Source: Geobacteraceae bacterium (lineage in GTDB: Bacteria > Desulfobacterota > Desulfuromonadia > Geobacterales > Geobacteraceae). From it: a DNA stretch of 5,518 nucleotides. Position 1 is the first letter of the stretch, and every line of letters begins with the position of its first letter. Made by a program: the position numbers and the translations under genes. The notes below the pieces were generated by a model. It searched no databases and was not told where the DNA came from. It saw only the letters and a program-made list of their open reading frames with translations. Location of the stretch: positions 1-5,518 of the forward strand of contig JAAZOO010000492.1 of NCBI GenBank assembly GCA_012797715.1. Reading direction: 5' to 3'. Of the stretch, positions 1 through 5,168 are shown piece after piece.

Positions 1-183
1 CGGCAGTTGGAGGCATCCTTCGTTCTCTCCGATTGCCGTCTTTGTGCTGCTCTAAGCTCATTTCACTACAGCCGATGCACTCACTCTCCGGGTTCGGACA
101 GTATCGGCTGTGACCGCTCCATTTCGCTAAGAGCAGCAACGAAATACGACAGAGTCGCTCTCTGCGGATACCTCCAACTGCCG
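1..183 (+). ncRNA. ssrS: Structured RNA, probable 6S RNA
   Basis: No protein is recognisable here, but the two ends are perfectly complementary: 1-13 pairs with 171-183, then after one C-A mismatch 15-18 pairs with 166-169. Further in, 46-53 pairs with 130-137 and 55-57 with 126-128, preceded by 41-45 with 139-143 (including a U-G pair that becomes a mismatch on the minus strand, favouring the plus strand). An unpaired central bubble follows (58-67 against 112-125). A terminal stem pairs 68-76 with 103-111 and 83-90 with 95-102 under a GGUU loop. A rod of about 184 nt with a closing stem, a large central bubble and a terminal stem is the 6S RNA layout, the RNA that binds sigma70 RNA polymerase by mimicking an open promoter. 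The structure is seen directly; the 6S identity is inferred from architecture and size, not from an alignment. The 5' end may lie outside the window, and no promoter is visible. Confidence 0.62.
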
Positions 184-332
184 GTTTTAGGATAATCGAT
201 GCTTTCCGCTATTCTATCTGGCATATCATACCACCTTAGCGCTTCCCTGCCGGGCGTTTCCGCGTTTTACCGGTCCCGCAGCTTCCCTTCGATTCCGGTG
301 GGACACCGTACAGAACAAGGAGAGTGCCGACG

Positions 333-785
333 TCAGGGAGAAAAATGGTATTCGGTTACATTTCTGAAACGGCTCACCAGGTAAAGACTGTGCACCGTAA
401 CGGCAATCAGTGCGCAGGTGGGAGAGGAGAGGAATTCCTGAAGATGGGGATGCCTCTCCAGGTAGAGACGCTCGGCACCGGCCCTTTCCGTGCCGGACAG
501 CTCCCGGCAACTGCCGAGCAGGGTAACGGCGACCGCCTGGAGGAAATCATCGACGCTGTTGGATCGGTTGTCGACGAGCAGCGCCACCCGGCTGTTCGAG
601 CGCAGATTGGCGAACTTTCGCGTGTCGCGGGCGGTGGCGAAAAACAGCGTGCGAAGATCCTCGGTGACCGCAAATGCCACCAGGCTGGCGTAGGGATGAC
701 CGGAACACTCGGTGGACAGCACGGCCAGGGACTGGGAGTCAAACAGCTCCCGCATCCGGGTACGATCGCAATTGGATTCAGACAC
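333..785 (-). CDS. Pyridoxamine 5'-phosphate oxidase-like, FMN-binding split-barrel protein
   Basis: The 150-residue product resembles small PNPOx-like split-barrel proteins. These bind FMN, or sometimes F420 or heme, as dimers in the cytoplasm. The N-terminal strand pattern (about residues 18-52, including AVLSTECSGHPYASLVAF) leads into TRKFANLRSNSRVALLVDN at about 55-73, the usual flavin-phosphate region. The ERHPHLQEFLSSPTCALI stretch near 110-127 and the closing LVSRFRNVTEYHF strand also fit. The length is normal for the single-domain family. The start taken is GTG at 785, since a stop lies three codons upstream; ATG at 755 is the alternative, and neither has a clear Shine-Dalgarno sequence. 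It lies 119 bp downstream of the HD-GYP gene, separated by palindromic DNA, so it may or may not be co-transcribed with it. The substrate cannot be told from the sequence, and a role in vitamin B6 synthesis is not implied. Confidence 0.88.
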   Translation of the reverse strand: MSESNCDRTRMRELFDSQSLAVLSTECSGHPYASLVAFAVTEDLRTLFFATARDTRKFANLRSNSRVALLVDNRSNSVDDFLQAVAVTLLGSCRELSGTERAGAERLYLERHPHLQEFLSSPTCALIAVTVHSLYLVSRFRNVTEYHFSP

Positions 786-814
786 GGCGGCTCATTTATT
801 CGAAAGTGCAGGCA

Positions 815-898
815 ACGGCATCCCTGCCGTCCCCCTCAGACAGCCTTGGGACACCCTCTCCCGAACCGGGGACCCTGCGAAGCAGGGACAGGGGGAGA
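815..898. repeat. Intergenic palindromic segment, possibly a dispersed repeat
   Basis: The 119-bp gap between the HD-GYP gene and the oxidase-like gene is built of nested inverted repeats. At 815-830 a 6-bp perfect stem (ACGGCA/TGCCGT) closes a 4-nt loop. At 873-887 a 6-bp stem (CCCTGC/GCAGGG) closes a GAA loop, and it sits inside an outer stem of 857-862 with 893-898. No T-run follows any stem on the minus strand, so this is not a classical intrinsic terminator. GC-rich palindromes of this sort between genes are often REP-like dispersed repeats; that reading is inference, since only one copy is in the window. It could also act as an mRNA 3'-end stabiliser or a weak terminator. Confidence 0.4.
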
Positions 899-904
899 AT
901 CGCC

Positions 905-2530
905 CTATTCATCGGGAAGCTGCCGGGCAACGGCCCTGAACTCTTCCTGAACCGCAAGGAAGGATTCCACCACGAGGGGATCGAAATGGGTTCCCTTGTT
1001 CCGGGAAATGATCTCCACCGCTTCCTCATGGGAGAAAGAGGGCTTGTAGCGTCGCCTGCAGATGAGTGCGTCGTAGACATCCGCCACCGCCATGATCCTG
1101 CCGAACAGGGGAATGTCCTCTCCGGCCAATCCTTCCGGGTAGCCCGAACCGTTCCATTTCTCGTGGTGGGAATAGGCAATGACCTTCCCGAACTGGAGGA
1201 AGGAATCCTTGACGTCTTTTCCGTAGAGGTGTTCCGCCCTCTCGATGGCGTCACGACCGTAGAGGGTATGCTTCTTCATCTCCCGGTACTCGTCCTCCGA
1301 CAGGGTGCTCGGCTTGAGCAGGATGCTGTCCGGAACCCCCACCTTTCCGATGTCGTGGAGAGAGGCGGAGCGATAGAGGAGATCGATGGTTTCGTTGTCA
1401 AGGATACGGGAGAATTTCGGGTTGGTTGCCAGCTGGTTGCACAGGATCCTCACATAGTGCTGGCACCTCTCGATATGACGCCCGGTCTCGCTGTCCCGTG
1501 TCTCGGTAAGGGCTGCCAGGCACTGGATGGTGAAGTTCTGCATCACGACCAGTTCCCGGTTGCGGCTCTTGACCGTCTGCTCCTCCCGCAGGTATTTAAT
1601 GAAGGTGAGGATGGAAAATGTGGATCCCAGGGTTACCAGGGGGAAGAGGGGGGAAACAAAGATGCCCCTGCTTCCCAGCATCCAGCCGGATGCCAGCCAC
1701 AGGCCGATGCCGACGAGGATGATAAGGGAAAGGCCCAGGAGGGAACGGGTCCAGCTCAACAGGAGAGCGGAGACAACGCCGCAGACGAGCACCGCCGTCA
1801 CCTCCGCTCCCAGTGCCCAGGAGGGGCGCGAGATGAACTCTTTGTTCAGGATATTCCTGATGATGGTTGCATGGATCTCGGCGCCGGGAAGCGCCGGCGT
1901 GAGAGGGGTGGCGTGGAGCTTTTCCAGGCCCGCGGCCGACGAGCCCAGGATGACGATTCTGCCCTGTATCCGATTGGGCGGTACGCGGCCGAGCAGAACG
2001 TCCCGGGCCGGAATGGTGGTGAAATGTCTCCCCTTTTCAAGAAAGCGGATCAGGAGATTCCCCCTGGAATCGACCGGAATGGCGGTATCTCCCAGCACGA
2101 TACTCTCCAGCCCTCGCGGAGACACTTTCAGGACCGGACTCCGGTTTCCCGTGGCATGGAGCACCGTTGCCAGGGCAAGGTTGGGGTACAGTCTCCCCCG
2201 GAACGCTATCAGGAGCGGCACGCGGCGCAGGACACCGTCGGCATCGGGAATCACATTGAAAAAACCGGAAGCCGGGGCTGCCCTGCCCAGGACCGGCACG
2301 CTGCACACGGCGCCCGTAGCCCGGTGCAGTCCCGCCGGGATTGAGGGAGCCCCCGGTTTTCCCATAATCGCCGGCTGCAGCGGGTAGAGGGGGCAGTCGT
2401 CCGAATCCGTTCCCTCCCCGGAAAAGAGGAAATCGTAGGAGAGGACAACGGGGCCTTTCCCAAGGACTTGGGAAAAGGTCGCGTCGTTGTCCGCCATGTT
2501 GGCGGGTATCCCCGCCAGGTCCAGGCGCAC
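905..2530 (-). CDS. C-terminal piece: rest of CHASE2, transmembrane spans and HD-GYP domain
   Basis: This 541-residue stretch starts at GTG 2530, the first start-type codon after the TGA, which has no well-placed ribosome site. Residues about 1-235 complete CHASE2, with GFFNVIPDADGVLRRVPLL at 89-107 and RIVILGSSAAGLEKLHATPL at 191-210. Hydrophobic spans follow at about 238-258, 263-283 and 290-312. A linker of helical character leads into the HD-GYP domain: HD at 392-393 within HDIGKVGVPD, HHEKWNGSGYPEGL at 455-468 containing the GYP triad at 463-465, and RIMAVADVYDAL at 478-489. All metal-binding and signature residues that I can check are present, so the enzymatic half looks intact. If expressed by reinitiation it would lack the first membrane anchor and the N-terminal half of the sensor, so signal control would probably be lost. 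Confidence 0.82.
   Translation of the reverse strand: MRLDLAGIPANMADNDATFSQVLGKGPVVLSYDFLFSGEGTDSDDCPLYPLQPAIMGKPGAPSIPAGLHRATGAVCSVPVLGRAAPASGFFNVIPDADGVLRRVPLLIAFRGRLYPNLALATVLHATGNRSPVLKVSPRGLESIVLGDTAIPVDSRGNLLIRFLEKGRHFTTIPARDVLLGRVPPNRIQGRIVILGSSAAGLEKLHATPLTPALPGAEIHATIIRNILNKEFISRPSWALGAEVTAVLVCGVVSALLLSWTRSLLGLSLIILVGIGLWLASGWMLGSRGIFVSPLFPLVTLGSTFSILTFIKYLREEQTVKSRNRELVVMQNFTIQCLAALTETRDSETGRHIERCQHYVRILCNQLATNPKFSRILDNETIDLLYRSASLHDIGKVGVPDSILLKPSTLSEDEYREMKKHTLYGRDAIERAEHLYGKDVKDSFLQFGKVIAYSHHEKWNGSGYPEGLAGEDIPLFGRIMAVADVYDALICRRRYKPSFSHEEAVEIISRNKGTHFDPLVVESFLAVQEEFRAVARQLPDE
2500..2517 (-). other. Perfect 7-bp hairpin just downstream of the in-frame TGA
   Basis: On the minus strand TGGCGGG and CCCGCCA form a perfect 7-bp stem around a GATA tetraloop. 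The loop begins 29 nt after the TGA at 2540-2542. Bacterial selenocysteine insertion elements are stem-loops in this distance range with a G at the start of the loop, and this hairpin meets those loose criteria. It also lies in GC-rich coding DNA where such stems arise by chance. I see no bulged U of the Escherichia coli fdhF type. Confidence 0.3.
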
Positions 2531-2539
2531 GCCGTATTC

Positions 2540-2929
2540 TCACCGGATATCCTCCCGGACGACGTTCAAGGAAGTGCGGTCGGGCTCGGGAAAGAACATG
2601 TCGAGGCAGATTCCCGCCGCGCCCTGTTCCTGTAACTTCCTGACAAGAAGCCCGACCCGGTACCGCGGCCACGGCCACTGGCCGAACCGGGCAAGGCTTT
2701 GTTCGTCGATGTCGATGATTACGGGATTGTCCGGGGTGCCTCCGCTCCCGGAGTACTCCGCGCGGAGGAGAGTGTCGTAGACCTTGGAATCGAGGAAACG
2801 GAAAAATACCGGCTGGCGGACTGCCAGTGCGGCCACAAGGAGTGTTGCCAGGACGCCGGCGAGAAAGATCCAGCCGCGCATGGTTTTGGGTTTTGCCAGG
2901 AGTGCAGCCCGTACCGCCAGGAACGTCAT
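2540..2929 (-). CDS. N-terminal piece of the CHASE2 sensor, upstream of the in-frame TGA
   Basis: This is the 129-residue product expected if translation stops at the TGA. It has a basic N-terminus, one membrane span at about residues 18-37, and then the start of CHASE2. The hallmark run is there: an Ile/Val-rich strand ending DIDEQSL at about 70-79, QWPWPRYRVGLLVRKL at about 84-99, and GAAGICLDMFFPEPDRTS at about 103-120. CHASE2 is an extracytoplasmic sensing domain, so this piece should sit in the periplasm anchored to the inner membrane, but without the rest of the fold. On its own it is unlikely to work. A weak AGGA lies 4 nt before the ATG, and a stronger purine run AAGGGGG lies rather far upstream. 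Confidence 0.8.
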   Translation of the reverse strand: MTFLAVRAALLAKPKTMRGWIFLAGVLATLLVAALAVRQPVFFRFLDSKVYDTLLRAEYSGSGGTPDNPVIIDIDEQSLARFGQWPWPRYRVGLLVRKLQEQGAAGICLDMFFPEPDRTSLNVVREDIR

Positions 2930-3030
2930 GACGTCCTATCCCCCTTGTGCGGATTGGAAAGCGATTGTACCGAGTATCCGGAGGTACCGGATGGATTCGT
3001 GCGAAAGAGGGACTCCCCGGTTGCCCTGCC

Positions 3031-3064
3031 TGAAACGCCTGCCTTGCAAGGCGCCGGCGTTTCA
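3031..3064 (-). other. Strong intercistronic hairpin over the lipoprotein stop codon
   Basis: TGAAACGCC at 3031-3039 pairs perfectly with GGCGTTTCA at 3056-3064, enclosing the self-complementary GCCTTGCAAGGC at 3041-3052. The result is a 9-bp outer and a 4-5-bp inner stem. In the transcript it begins at the UGA stop codon of the OmpA-type lipoprotein. There is no T-run on the minus-strand 3' side, so it is not a canonical intrinsic terminator. It more likely protects the upstream mRNA or partly attenuates transcription before the sensor gene. The pairing is seen; the role is inferred. Confidence 0.55.
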
Positions 3065-3667
3065 GCGCACGACAACCTCGACCCGCCGGTTGCGGGGTTC
3101 CTGCACTTCGTCCGCCGTCTTTACCAGTGGGTTATCCTCCCCGTGGGAGGCCACCTCGATGAGTCCTTCTTCGATTCCCAGGTAGACGAGCATCTTCCTG
3201 ACGAGAAGGGCGCGCTCCAGTCCCAGGTTATAGTTGTACTCCCGTGTGCCGACCCGGTCGGTGTGCCCTACGACGCTCACATCCGTGGACTTGCGGTCCA
3301 CCGTTGCCGGGAGCACCGTGGCCAGCAGCCTCCTGGATTCATCCGTCAGTTCGGTGGAGTCCGTTTTGAAATAGAGGATGAAATGGATAGGGGGAAGGGG
3401 GAGCGCATCCAGGGCCGCACCGAAATTCTTCCGGACGGCTTCGTCATCCATGGCCGCCGGAGGAGAAGGCGCGGTTGTCGCTGAGGAAATCACGGTCGCC
3501 TGCTTCTGTACGCTGATGAGCTGGGAACCGGCCTGGTTGGACACGACAATGCTTCCTGTTTTCCCTTCCGAATCGGGCAGCAGGACGACAAGGTTCCTCT
3601 CCCCTGCGCAGGACGCCAGCAGCAAAAAGGCCGGGGCAAGGAAAAGCGCAATGCTGATGCTTCTCAT
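3062..3667 (-). CDS. OmpA-family peptidoglycan-binding lipoprotein
   Basis: The product has 201 residues with a lipoprotein signal MRSISIALFLAPAFLLLASC, so the lipidated cysteine is Cys20. The mature N-terminal part (LVVLLPDSEGKTGSIVVSN) is followed by a Ser/Ala/Pro-rich linker near residues 60-72. The OmpA C-terminal domain spans about 95-200: ILYFKTDSTEL, then GHTDRVGTREYNYNLGLERA at 134-153, and NRRVEV at 193-198. The Asp in HTDRVG and the Arg in LERA are the positions that contact diaminopimelate of peptidoglycan. It should be tethered to a membrane by lipid, most likely the outer one, and hold the cell wall. A GTG at 3733 opens a longer frame, but only ATG 3667 puts the signal peptide at the N-terminus and has a Shine-Dalgarno sequence (GAAAGG, 7 nt upstream). 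It is the middle gene of the fecR - lipoprotein - CHASE2/HD-GYP set. Confidence 0.93.
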   Translation of the reverse strand: MRSISIALFLAPAFLLLASCAGERNLVVLLPDSEGKTGSIVVSNQAGSQLISVQKQATVISSATTAPSPPAAMDDEAVRKNFGAALDALPLPPIHFILYFKTDSTELTDESRRLLATVLPATVDRKSTDVSVVGHTDRVGTREYNYNLGLERALLVRKMLVYLGIEEGLIEVASHGEDNPLVKTADEVQEPRNRRVEVVVR

Positions 3668-3682
3668 GGGGATACCTTTCCC

Positions 3683-3713
3683 GGCGCTCCCGGTCCGGGG
3701 CCGGTAAAGCGCC
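3683..3713 (-). other. Intercistronic hairpin between fecR-domain gene and lipoprotein gene
   Basis: GGCGCT at 3683-3688 pairs with AGCGCC at 3708-3713, and CCGG at 3690-3693 pairs with CCGG at 3701-3704 inside it. The stem ends just before the lipoprotein's Shine-Dalgarno sequence (3675-3680). It could tune translation of the lipoprotein or stabilise the fecR segment of the message. It lacks a T-run, so I do not call it a terminator. Confidence 0.4.
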
Positions 3714-3741
3714 GCTCTCGGGGGACTCCGCACGGCGCGGA

Positions 3742-4194
3742 CTACCTCCCGGGGTCTTCGACCTTTACCGCGAATGCAGTTCCGCGGATGCCGATATTCG
3801 CCACCGGTGTCTCAAACCGCACCGATTCCGGAGACAATTTTCCAATAATTCCGGTCATGCAGGCTGCGGTTCCCCGGAGCAGGCGGGTGATGAACGACAG
3901 CTTCCCCTGCGCCGGAGAAAAGAGGAACTCGTTGATGGCCACCTCGCTGTCCGGTCCGATGGAGAGGCGGGTGTCGTCACGGAAAATCATGGACAGGGAG
4001 CCGTCCGCACCGGTCTTCAGGGAATCGTTAGGGAAAACCCTGGTTCCGGCCTTCGTGTCGATAGGGTTACGGTTCCGGATGATGGTTGCCGTGCCCTGCA
4101 CCGTTTTGATGCTCCCCACCGGCATCTCGGTCCCGTACGCGAAAAGAGGGACGAGGAGACAGAGGGATGCCATGCATGCAACAAGCTTTTTCAT
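3742..4194 (-). CDS. Exported FecR-domain protein
   Basis: The 150-residue product has a signal peptide (MKK, then a hydrophobic core to about residue 19, probably cleaved near AYG/TE). The mature part is almost entirely one FecR domain: VGSIKTVQGTATIIR at 26-40, AGTRVFPNDSLKTGADGSLSMIFRDDTRLSIGPDSEV at about 49-85, and TPVANIGIRGTAFAVKV at 129-145. This is the stand-alone periplasmic form, without the N-terminal cytoplasmic tail and membrane span of the classical FecR anti-sigma regulator. It should therefore not be named as an iron-citrate regulator. Such proteins commonly sit beside CHASE2 sensors and OmpA lipoproteins, as here, and are thought to belong to envelope sensing or surface structures; the ligand is unknown. 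ATG 4194 has a very strong Shine-Dalgarno sequence (AAGGAGG, 8 nt upstream). It is the first gene of the set, and the lipoprotein start follows 74 bp after its TAG stop. Confidence 0.92.
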   Translation of the reverse strand: MKKLVACMASLCLLVPLFAYGTEMPVGSIKTVQGTATIIRNRNPIDTKAGTRVFPNDSLKTGADGSLSMIFRDDTRLSIGPDSEVAINEFLFSPAQGKLSFITRLLRGTAACMTGIIGKLSPESVRFETPVANIGIRGTAFAVKVEDPGR

Positions 4195-4271
4195 GGTCGG
4201 CTCCTCCTTGAAGCGCCCGTTTCAGGTATGCACCGGTTTGCGGGGTGCGCTTCGCTGCTGATACCCTGGCT

Positions 4272-4290
4272 GCACGGCTCTTTCCCGTGC
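4272..4290 (-). promoter_or_regulatory. Leader hairpin upstream of the fecR-domain gene
   Basis: GCACGG and CCGTGC form a perfect 6-bp stem with a 7-nt purine-rich loop, about 78 bp before the fecR-domain start codon. If transcription begins at the promoter proposed near 4380 it would lie in a long 5' leader. I compared it by eye with c-di-GMP (GEMM) riboswitches, which are common in these bacteria, and did not find their conserved loop sequences. The function is therefore open. Confidence 0.3.
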
Positions 4291-4379
4291 GCATGTACCC
4301 GATGCGGGGGGGTCCCTGCCATCCACCGGCCACGTCTCCGGCCAGACCGCGGCACCGGGAATCATGATTAACAGCCCTT

Positions 4380-4409
4380 AAAGTAAACCCTGCCTTCCGG
4401 GCAAGTCAA
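4380..4409 (-). promoter_or_regulatory. Candidate sigma70-type promoter for the fecR-domain operon
   Basis: On the minus strand TTGACT (4409-4404), five of six bases matching the -35 consensus, is followed after 18 bp by TACTTT (4385-4380), a weaker -10 with three of six. It lies in the 250-bp gap after comF and would give a 5' leader of roughly 180 nt before the fecR-domain ATG. The 18-bp spacer also holds a short inverted repeat (CTTGCC/GGCAGG), which could instead be a weak comF terminator. I saw no sigma54-type promoter in the gap. Confidence 0.35.
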
Positions 4410-4444
4410 GCACAGAAAACGGGGGACCATGACCTGTGTCCTCC

Positions 4445-5164
4445 TTACGGGACCGCTCGGGCAACGGTAACGACGGACACCTCCTTCGCCCCGGCGCGCG
4501 CAAGGGTGCGGGCGCATTCCGCCACCGTGCTGCCGGTGGTGTAGACGTCGTCCACCAGCAGGACTCGCTTTTCCCTGATGCGCTCGGGATGGGCCACCGT
4601 GAAGGCGCCGCGCACGTTCCGTTCCCTGTCGGAAACGGAAAGGCCCACCTGCGGTTCGGTCCAGCGGGCGCGGCGCAGGTTGTTGACCGACAAGGGAAGG
4701 GACCAGCGTTCGGCCAGGATGCGCCCCAGGAGCTGGGACTGGTTGAACCCCCGTTCCCGGAGGCGCCTGGTGTGCAGAGGAACCGGAATGATGCACTCGG
4801 GCGCCGTATCCCGCGCGAAACCGGAGAGGGCGCGGGCGGCAAGAAGCCCCAGGGTGCGCGCCAGGTACATCTTCCCTCCGTACTTGAAGCGGTGGACGAG
4901 CTCCTGCACCATGCCGTGGAATTCCACTGCGGAGCGCGCCCCGGCAAAGGGGGGCCGCTCCGTCAGGCACGGCCCGCAGGGGTGGTCGTTCCCGTGTTCG
5001 GTGATAAAGGGAGCCCCGCACACCGGGCACAGGGGGGAGGCAATGGGCGCAATCCTGTCCCAGCAGCCTGCGCAGAGGGGAATCTCCCCCTTTCCCGGCA
5101 CGTGCGCCCTGCACCCATGGCAGAGGGGGGGGAAGATGATATCGAGAAACGCCCGTACCAGCAT
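4445..5164 (-). CDS. comF: ComF family phosphoribosyltransferase-like protein
   Basis: The 239-residue product is a full-length ComF/GntX-type protein. The N-terminal third carries four CxxC pairs (Cys15/18, 31/34, 46/49, 63/66), a zinc-binding pattern typical of the family. The C-terminal part is a type I phosphoribosyltransferase fold: IIPVPLHTRRLRERGFNQSQLL at about 125-146 and the PRPP-binding loop VLLVDDVYTTGSTV at 201-214. ComF helps DNA uptake in competent bacteria, but the family is widespread in species not known to be transformable, and its reaction is unsettled. ATG 5164 is the first start codon after an in-frame stop at 5192-5194. Its purine run AAGGG directly abuts the ATG, too close for a good Shine-Dalgarno sequence. 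The LUD-domain stop lies only 4 nt upstream, so translation is probably coupled to that gene. Codons 11-14 contain a run of eight C residues (5125-5132). Confidence 0.94.
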   Translation of the reverse strand: MLVRAFLDIIFPPLCHGCRAHVPGKGEIPLCAGCWDRIAPIASPLCPVCGAPFITEHGNDHPCGPCLTERPPFAGARSAVEFHGMVQELVHRFKYGGKMYLARTLGLLAARALSGFARDTAPECIIPVPLHTRRLRERGFNQSQLLGRILAERWSLPLSVNNLRRARWTEPQVGLSVSDRERNVRGAFTVAHPERIREKRVLLVDDVYTTGSTVAECARTLARAGAKEVSVVTVARAVP

Positions 5165-5168
5165 CCCT

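Larger units (their letters stand above)
905..2929 (-). pseudogene. CHASE2 - transmembrane - HD-GYP c-di-GMP phosphodiesterase with one in-frame TGA
   Basis: Read through one TGA at 2540-2542, this is a single continuous frame of 674 codons. It encodes an N-terminal membrane anchor, a periplasmic CHASE2 sensor domain, about three more membrane spans and a cytoplasmic HD-GYP domain. HD-GYP enzymes hydrolyse c-di-GMP to pGpG or GMP. The TGA falls inside CHASE2, after residues ending VREDIR, and the next codons are GAA TAC GGC in the same frame. There is no frameshift: both sides carry family motifs, and the domain runs smoothly across the break. A CGA-to-TGA change (Arg to stop) would explain it. 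The absence of other damage implies a very recent lesion, a sequencing error or readthrough. The start at ATG 2929 is chosen over ATG 2881 because 2881 lies just before the first membrane span and has no ribosome site. It is last of the fecR - lipoprotein - sensor set, 132 bp after the lipoprotein stop codon. Confidence 0.85.

Noticed and set aside
184..332. Short plus-strand open frame (199-384) and possible terminators between the RNA and the oxidase-like gene
   Set aside because: The frame runs into the oxidase-like gene without a family match or ribosome site, and only 4-5-bp stems without T-runs were found.
674..2344. Long open frame of 556 codons on the plus strand, antisense to the CHASE2/HD-GYP gene
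   Set aside because: It has no recognisable domain, is rich in Gly, Arg, Gln and Asp as expected of a GC-driven shadow frame, and the minus-strand frame carries clear family motifs across the same bases.
2037..2678. Minus-strand frame spanning the TGA in another register, with a GTG start overlapping the stop codon and GGGAGGA upstream
   Set aside because: I considered a frameshift bypass of the TGA, but the product is low-complexity Arg/Pro/Gly and the family motifs continue in the original frame on both sides.
2699..3484. Plus-strand open frame of 261 codons over the sensor start and the lipoprotein gene
   Set aside because: It overlaps two well-supported minus-strand genes, shows no family resemblance and has no ribosome site.
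3668..3733. Upstream GTG start giving a 22-residue N-terminal extension of the OmpA lipoprotein
   Set aside because: It would bury the lipoprotein signal peptide, whereas ATG 3667 has a proper Shine-Dalgarno sequence and places the lipobox cysteine at residue 20.
4245..4345. c-di-GMP (GEMM) riboswitch ahead of the fecR-domain gene
   Set aside because: It would suit the c-di-GMP theme, but the conserved GEMM loop and receptor sequences are not seen.
4386..4403. Intrinsic terminator for comF (inverted repeat followed by GTTTACTTT)
   Set aside because: The stem is only about six pairs with a G-U pair and the T-run is interrupted; the same bases fit better as a promoter spacer, though either is weak.
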